Source: Guptibacillus spartinae (GTDB taxonomy: Bacteria > Bacillota > Bacilli > Bacillales > Guptibacillaceae). From it: a stretch of DNA of 64,000 nt. Every line of letters starts with the position of its first letter. Within the stretch, counting starts at the first letter, position 1. Location of the stretch: contig NZ_JAQQWU010000010.1 of the NCBI RefSeq assembly GCF_028610625.1, positions 1-64,000 of the forward strand. Direction: 5' to 3'. Made by a program: the position numbers and the translations under genes. The notes under the pieces were generated by a model. The model was not told the origin of the DNA. It made no database searches and saw only the letters and a list, made by a program, of their open reading frames with translations. Shown in pieces: positions 60,755 through 64,000 of the stretch.

Positions 60755-60861
60755 CTCAATCCCCTCCTTCGCGAAATTTGGTACACCTCTATGCTTATGA
60801 AGAGGAGGAGGGGATTATGAATTGTAATAAACGAGTACCAGATTAAAAATATAACGCAGCT

Positions 60862-61620
60862 TTAGAATGAGAGGGTTTGATCATCGTTTGGAATAAGAAC
60901 TTTAGTCGATAGCTTTTTCTCTTCGATAAACTGTTTTAATTCCTCACGTGTTAAAAGACAGTGGTTGAGTGATTCCATATGAACGGCTACAATCGTCGCA
61001 TTTGGTGCTTCTTGATGCGTTTGTACGACATTTTCTTTTGTCATCGTAATTGGACCGCCCTCAAGAAATTGAGCAGCGCCAGCGTTCACCACAATAATTT
61101 CAGGATGATGCTTTTGGATCGCTTCCTGGACATCCTTATTGAAGAGCGTATCCCCAGCGATATAGATTGTTTTTTCTTGTGAATGAGAAAAGACGACACC
61201 CGAAACTTTGCCCGTCTGTTTTAAAATCTCACCTTCTCCGTGCTTTCCTTCTGTCCGAGATAATGTGATGTCTGCCAAAGAGGATTGTTTCTCAAGTGAA
61301 ACGACATTTTGAAAACCTTCTCCTTTTATTACTTCGACATCTTCTTCGTTTTGTGCAAAAATGGTGATCTCTTTTGGAAGCACCTTTTTGGCTTTTGCAT
61401 CGAAGTGATCAGGGTGAAGATGGGTAACGATCACTGCGTCTACATCGATTATTTCATTGATTGACGTTGAAAGCCCAACAGTCGGGTTGGAGAGATGTTG
61501 GTTTGCGGTATTTGAGAAAGGAGGCATCGCTCCTTTCTCAGATAAAAATGGATCGATTAAAAACTTCTTATCGGCATATTCAAGAACGAGTGTCGCGTTA
61601 CGAATAAAATGAATCTTCAT
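60862..61620 (-). CDS. MBL-fold metallohydrolase (UlaG-like)
   Basis: A 252-residue protein. The metal motif is VIVTHLHPDHFDAK (THxHxDHxD, about residues 66-79), with further ligands in IYIAGDTLFNKD (Asp about 157) and VAVHMESLNHC (His about 215). The layout is that of the Beta-lactamase 2/UlaG family. AGGGAGGAAC precedes the ATG. It diverges from the Lrp-type regulator, which may control it. The substrate is unknown. Confidence 0.87.
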   Translation of the reverse strand: MKIHFIRNATLVLEYADKKFLIDPFLSEKGAMPPFSNTANQHLSNPTVGLSTSINEIIDVDAVIVTHLHPDHFDAKAKKVLPKEITIFAQNEEDVEVIKGEGFQNVVSLEKQSSLADITLSRTEGKHGEGEILKQTGKVSGVVFSHSQEKTIYIAGDTLFNKDVQEAIQKHHPEIIVVNAGAAQFLEGGPITMTKENVVQTHQEAPNATIVAVHMESLNHCLLTREELKQFIEEKKLSTKVLIPNDDQTLSF

Positions 61621-61739
61621 TATGTGTTCCTCCCTTTGATCTGATTCCTCTATAGGATAATATAAATGCTAAGAAGGCATACAGAGATAAAATCAAGTGT
61701 TTTCGGGATAATGCTTGATAAGTGAAAGGAAATGGTCCC

Positions 61740-62153
61740 ATGTTGGATAAAACAGATCAGAAAATCATTGAAGAGCTAACGAACAATGGACGAATGACGA
61801 TGAAGGAGCTAGGTGAAAAGGTGCACTTAACAGGTCAGGCAGCTTCATCACGAGTCGCTCGTTTAGAAGATGAAGGAATCTTAGAAGGCTATACAATTAA
61901 GGTTAACAAGCAAAAAATCGGATACTCCGTTCACTGCTTTATAAACATTTACACCCGAAATATTCACCATCAACCTTATCTTTCTTTTTTGGATTTGGAA
62001 AGCGAATATGTACTAAATAACTATAAAATTAGTGGCGATGGTTGTTACTTATTAGAATGCCGTTTTCCATCCAATAAGGAATTGGACGCGTTTCTTGTTC
62101 AGCTGAATGTCCACGTGAATTATAAGCTTTCCATTGTGATTAACCAGTCGTAG
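61740..62153 (+). CDS. Lrp/AsnC family transcriptional regulator
   Basis: A 137-residue protein. The HTH reads LDKTDQKIIEELTNNGRMTMKELGEKVHLTGQAASSRVARLEDEGIL (key LDKTDQKIIEEL and SRVARLEDEGIL, residues 2-50). A RAM-type alpha-beta ligand domain follows and ends YKLSIVINQS. AAAGGAAATGG lies 5 bases before the ATG at 61740. It is divergent from the metallohydrolase gene and may respond to an amino acid. Confidence 0.88.
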   Translation: MLDKTDQKIIEELTNNGRMTMKELGEKVHLTGQAASSRVARLEDEGILEGYTIKVNKQKIGYSVHCFINIYTRNIHHQPYLSFLDLESEYVLNNYKISGDGCYLLECRFPSNKELDAFLVQLNVHVNYKLSIVINQS

Positions 62154-62251
62154 TCGAGAATGAAACCTTTTTGTTATGAAAATCGTAGCTATAGATACAG
62201 TGTTAAGAATTAGTTATTTATAGGAGATTGAGATGAAAAGGAGCGCGATCA

Positions 62252-62428
62252 ATGGGATTAAATCTAAAATTAATCACAATGGTTTTATTCACTGCAATAG
62301 GCGTAACCATAGGCTATTTTATTTTCACTCCAATTGTAGACGATCTCATCTTAGGTCTAGTCATTGGACTATGCATAGGCGTAACGATTGGGATTTCCAT
62401 TATTCCAAAGGTTAAACCCAAATCATAA
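62252..62428 (+). CDS. Small two-TM protein (58 aa)
   Basis: The frame begins MGLNLKLITMVLFTAIGVTI and contains two TM helices joined by FTPIVDDLI, ending KVKPKS. AAAAGGAG lies 8 bases before the ATG. It heads a likely operon with the DUF3267 gene (gap 24 bases) and the lipoprotein gene. I do not recognise it; the GVTIGYF/GVTIGIS pair hints at two similar halves. Confidence 0.7.
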   Translation: MGLNLKLITMVLFTAIGVTIGYFIFTPIVDDLILGLVIGLCIGVTIGISIIPKVKPKS

Positions 62429-62452
62429 AACTGACTTAAAAGGAGTAAAGAT

Positions 62453-63001
62453 TTGATTCAATCTGATAAAACGGAAGCTCAGACGCTCGTTTGGGAAGAA
62501 ATGAAAATACCTAGAATGCTCAATGTAACAATAGTAAGTCTTAGTCTTATTAGTATTTTAATAGGACACTACTTTGTTTCGATGATCGCCTTGTTCCATT
62601 TCATTAAACAGGAGCCTGCGATACTACTTGCCTTTTTATGCATCACTTTTGTTTATATCGCCCTACATGAGCTGATTCATGGGGGATGTATGAACTTTTA
62701 TAGTGGCATAAAGGCCACTTACGGGATAAGCGGCCCGTTTATTTATGCGAAAAGTGAAGCGATTTTTAATAGAAAGGCTTACCTCATCATTACACTTGCC
62801 CCAATGTTGATTCTGGGACTTAGTGCTGCTGTACTAAGCGTTTTGTTACCTGGAATAGGATTATGGTTTGGGATATTTGTGTGGGTTCTAAACCTTTATG
62901 CTTCAAGAGGGGACTTGCAGGCAGTCATGGTCGTAAAAGAACTTCCGCGTACATATGCAATTCAGGACGATGGTCATTCTCTGCAGATTTACCACAAATA
63001 A
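62453..63001 (+). CDS. DUF3267 zinc-metalloprotease-like membrane protein
   Basis: A 182-residue protein with four TM helices. The zinc motif HELIHGG (about residues 73-79) lies inside a helix (IALHELIHGGCMNFYSG), followed by the APMLILGLSAA helix. This is the DUF3267 pattern, related to site-2 proteases. The start is TTG at 62453 with AAAAGGAG 9 bases upstream. The lipoprotein gene follows after 13 bases. No substrate is known. Confidence 0.85.
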   Translation: MIQSDKTEAQTLVWEEMKIPRMLNVTIVSLSLISILIGHYFVSMIALFHFIKQEPAILLAFLCITFVYIALHELIHGGCMNFYSGIKATYGISGPFIYAKSEAIFNRKAYLIITLAPMLILGLSAAVLSVLLPGIGLWFGIFVWVLNLYASRGDLQAVMVVKELPRTYAIQDDGHSLQIYHK

Positions 63002-63014
63002 AAGGGGGAGGAAG

Positions 63015-63533
63015 ATGCGTAAGAAGTTATTTCTAGTAATCACGATAGGCTTATCTTTATTAGTAGGATGTTCGGAACCAGAGACTTTTGAAGACTATTT
63101 TCATAAAGAGATGGAAGAAAACAAAGCCCAAACGGATGATGCGAATGATTCCTATTCTTTAATCCATCATGAACAGGACGTTGTTCATCAAAACGATGCG
63201 ATCGCCATCTATACAGAGAAGCAATTTCAAGAGGAACGCATCCTCATAGCTTACATTGAGAAAGAAAATGATCAATGGGAATGGAGACAAACGAGAGGGG
63301 CAGCGTGGGGTGATCCGGCGCATTGGTCTTCAATGAATTCAGAGCCTTACATTTATTCTGGGACGATACAGGATGATGCGGTGAAAGAAGTATATGCCGG
63401 AAGAGAAAAAGCCAAAATTATTAATGTGAGTGAGGGCAAGAGATTTTGGTATGCGGTAAGTGATAAAAAAGAAGTGGACGTCAAAATGGTAATGGAAGAT
63501 GGCGCCGAAGAGGTCGTTGAGGAATTAGGTTGA
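63015..63533 (+). CDS. Lipoprotein of unknown function
   Basis: A 172-residue lipoprotein. The signal peptide is MRKKLFLVITIGLSLLVGC, with lipobox LVGC and lipid on Cys 19. The mature part has many acidic residues and Trp (QWEWRQTRGAAWGDPAHWSS). I do not recognise the family. GGGGGAGGA lies 4 bases before the ATG at 63015, so the 20 upstream codons are discarded. It ends the operon that starts at 62252. Confidence 0.8.
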   Translation: MRKKLFLVITIGLSLLVGCSEPETFEDYFHKEMEENKAQTDDANDSYSLIHHEQDVVHQNDAIAIYTEKQFQEERILIAYIEKENDQWEWRQTRGAAWGDPAHWSSMNSEPYIYSGTIQDDAVKEVYAGREKAKIINVSEGKRFWYAVSDKKEVDVKMVMEDGAEEVVEELG

Positions 63534-63566
63534 TACGAAAAGAGAATAGCGAATCAATGTTGTCAT

Positions 63567-63611
63567 ACCTAAAATGCATTTTCCTACTGGAGAATGCGTT
63601 TTTAGGTTTTT
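63567..63611 (+). terminator. Terminator of the lipoprotein operon
   Basis: ACCTAAAA/TTTTAGGT with inner GCATT/AATGC, then TTTTT. It leads directly into the UAS-like dyad. Confidence 0.75.
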
Positions 63612-63635
63612 ATTGGTTTCTAATACAACCAATAA
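63610..63635. promoter_or_regulatory. Candidate enhancer (UAS) upstream of cyanophycinase
   Basis: TTATTGGTT-N8-AACCAATAA is a perfect 9-bp inverted repeat centred 62 bases upstream of the -24 element. It shares TTGGTT/AACCAA with the dyad at 56112-56152. Confidence 0.65.
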
Positions 63636-63682
63636 AGAACTGATCCAAATGCTCATTCCTTCTATTACAGTCATTTTTCAGT

Positions 63683-63697
63683 TGGAACGGAACTTGC
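63683..63697 (+). promoter_or_regulatory. Sigma-54 promoter (-24/-12) of the cyanophycinase gene
   Basis: TGGAAC-ggaac-TTGC has GG at 63684-63685 and GC at 63696-63697, spaced by ten bases. It lies 39 bases before the start codon. Confidence 0.82.
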
Positions 63698-63735
63698 ATA
63701 ATAGTTTGACAATGATGATGAAGGGAGTGGAAATG

Positions 63736-64000
63736 ATGGGGAAATGGAAAAGTGCGCTAGGTTTGTTTACTGTGCTTTTGTTAGGTACGGTGCTCATTAC
63801 TCAGGAAATGGACGTCGAAACAAATGCAGCGGATAAACAGGAAAAAGGGTCTCTCGTTATCGTAGGGGGAGCCCTAAGTCCAGATAATGCAGAAGTGTAT
63901 GACGCGTTTCTATCATTAGCAATGGATTATCGAAACAAACCAAAAGAAGAAGTAAAAATCGGGATCATGCCAACTGCAAGTGCAACACCGGTCCAAAGCG
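63736..64000 (+). CDS. Secreted cyanophycinase (peptidase S51), 5' part
   Basis: The first 88 codons are visible before the window ends. A signal peptide (MGKWKSALGLFTVLLLGTVL) is followed by a short linker and then GSLVIVGGALSPDNAEVYDAFLSLA (key VIVGGALSPDN), the opening strand and loop of cyanophycinase, and VKIGIMPTASATP. Cyanophycinase cuts the (Asp-Arg)n polymer to beta-Asp-Arg. The catalytic Ser lies beyond the window. An ATGATG pair starts it; the second ATG (63736) is 8 bases from GGGAG. The sigma-54 promoter upstream ties it to the iadA regulon. Confidence 0.82.
   Translation, partial: MGKWKSALGLFTVLLLGTVLITQEMDVETNAADKQEKGSLVIVGGALSPDNAEVYDAFLSLAMDYRNKPKEEVKIGIMPTASATPVQS

Noticed and set aside
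60814-60845. Short frame after a strong AGGAGGAGGGG site
   Set aside because: It codes for only nine residues (MNCNKRVPD) and lies between unrelated genes; probably chance, though the site is striking.

Overview
The window is a stretch of chromosome from a low-GC, spore-forming Bacillaceae bacterium. The evidence is AAGGAGG-type ribosome binding sites with frequent TTG and GTG starts, a T-box trpS leader, a yybP-ykoY (Mn) riboswitch in front of a TerC-family gene, a YjcZ-type sporulation peptide, Spx, a PutR/putB/putC proline module, a sigma-54 activator and a BCCT osmolyte transporter. The set fits a halotolerant soil or marine aerobe, but the species cannot be named from sequence alone. No rRNA, tRNA, CRISPR array or prophage was seen. 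The only mobile-element trace is the 3' end of a transposase at the left edge.

Layout. 1-5.2 kb: transposase remnant, MFS exporter with divergent TetR, then a TetR/ABC-exporter operon. 5.2-10.8 kb: a structured leader with a terminator, then glaH-lhgO (glutarate to L-2-hydroxyglutarate to 2-oxoglutarate), an esterase, an ECF sigma operon, a secreted protein and a DUF3870 protein. 10.8-16.6 kb: an SDR, then putR-putB-putC, with tandem repeats between putR and putB. 16.6-21.9 kb: orphan histidine kinase, YnfA, two methyltransferases, the Mn riboswitch with a TerC protein, a Nudix hydrolase. 21.9-27.5 kb: hisS behind a histidine-rich leader peptide and terminator, an APH-like kinase, a DUF4396 protein, a quinone oxidoreductase, a Nudix hydrolase, lspA. 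27.5-36 kb: spx, an MFS exporter, a DUF2817 peptidase, small proteins, the ars operon, yjcZ, a fatty acid desaturase. 36-46 kb: a polar amino acid ABC operon, T-box trpS, an MHYT-GGDEF-EAL protein, BirA-controlled bioB, a GAF-STAS gene broken by a stop codon, opuD. 46-54 kb: peptidase E, a kinase-like protein, an RsbR-like protein, an HxlR regulator, prfC, an MFS pump with a flavin oxidoreductase. 54-64 kb: a sigma-54 activator, a YfcC transporter, iadA, assorted singletons, and the start of a secreted cyanophycinase cut by the right edge.

The most interesting system is at the right end. A sigma-54 activator (54063-56102) diverges from a YfcC-family transporter and iadA (isoaspartyl dipeptidase), which have a clear -24/-12 promoter and an upstream inverted repeat built on TTGGTT/AACCAA. 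About 7 kb further on, a secreted cyanophycinase gene has its own -24/-12 promoter and another inverted repeat with TTGGTT/AACCAA. Together these read as a split regulon for extracellular cyanophycin use: secreted CphB-like enzyme, then beta-Asp-Arg uptake, then IadA cleavage to Asp and Arg. The second strong candidate is hisS, whose leader encodes a 13-residue peptide with four His codons, followed by a stable hairpin and a terminator. That arrangement resembles enterobacterial his attenuation rather than the T-box expected in this phylum.
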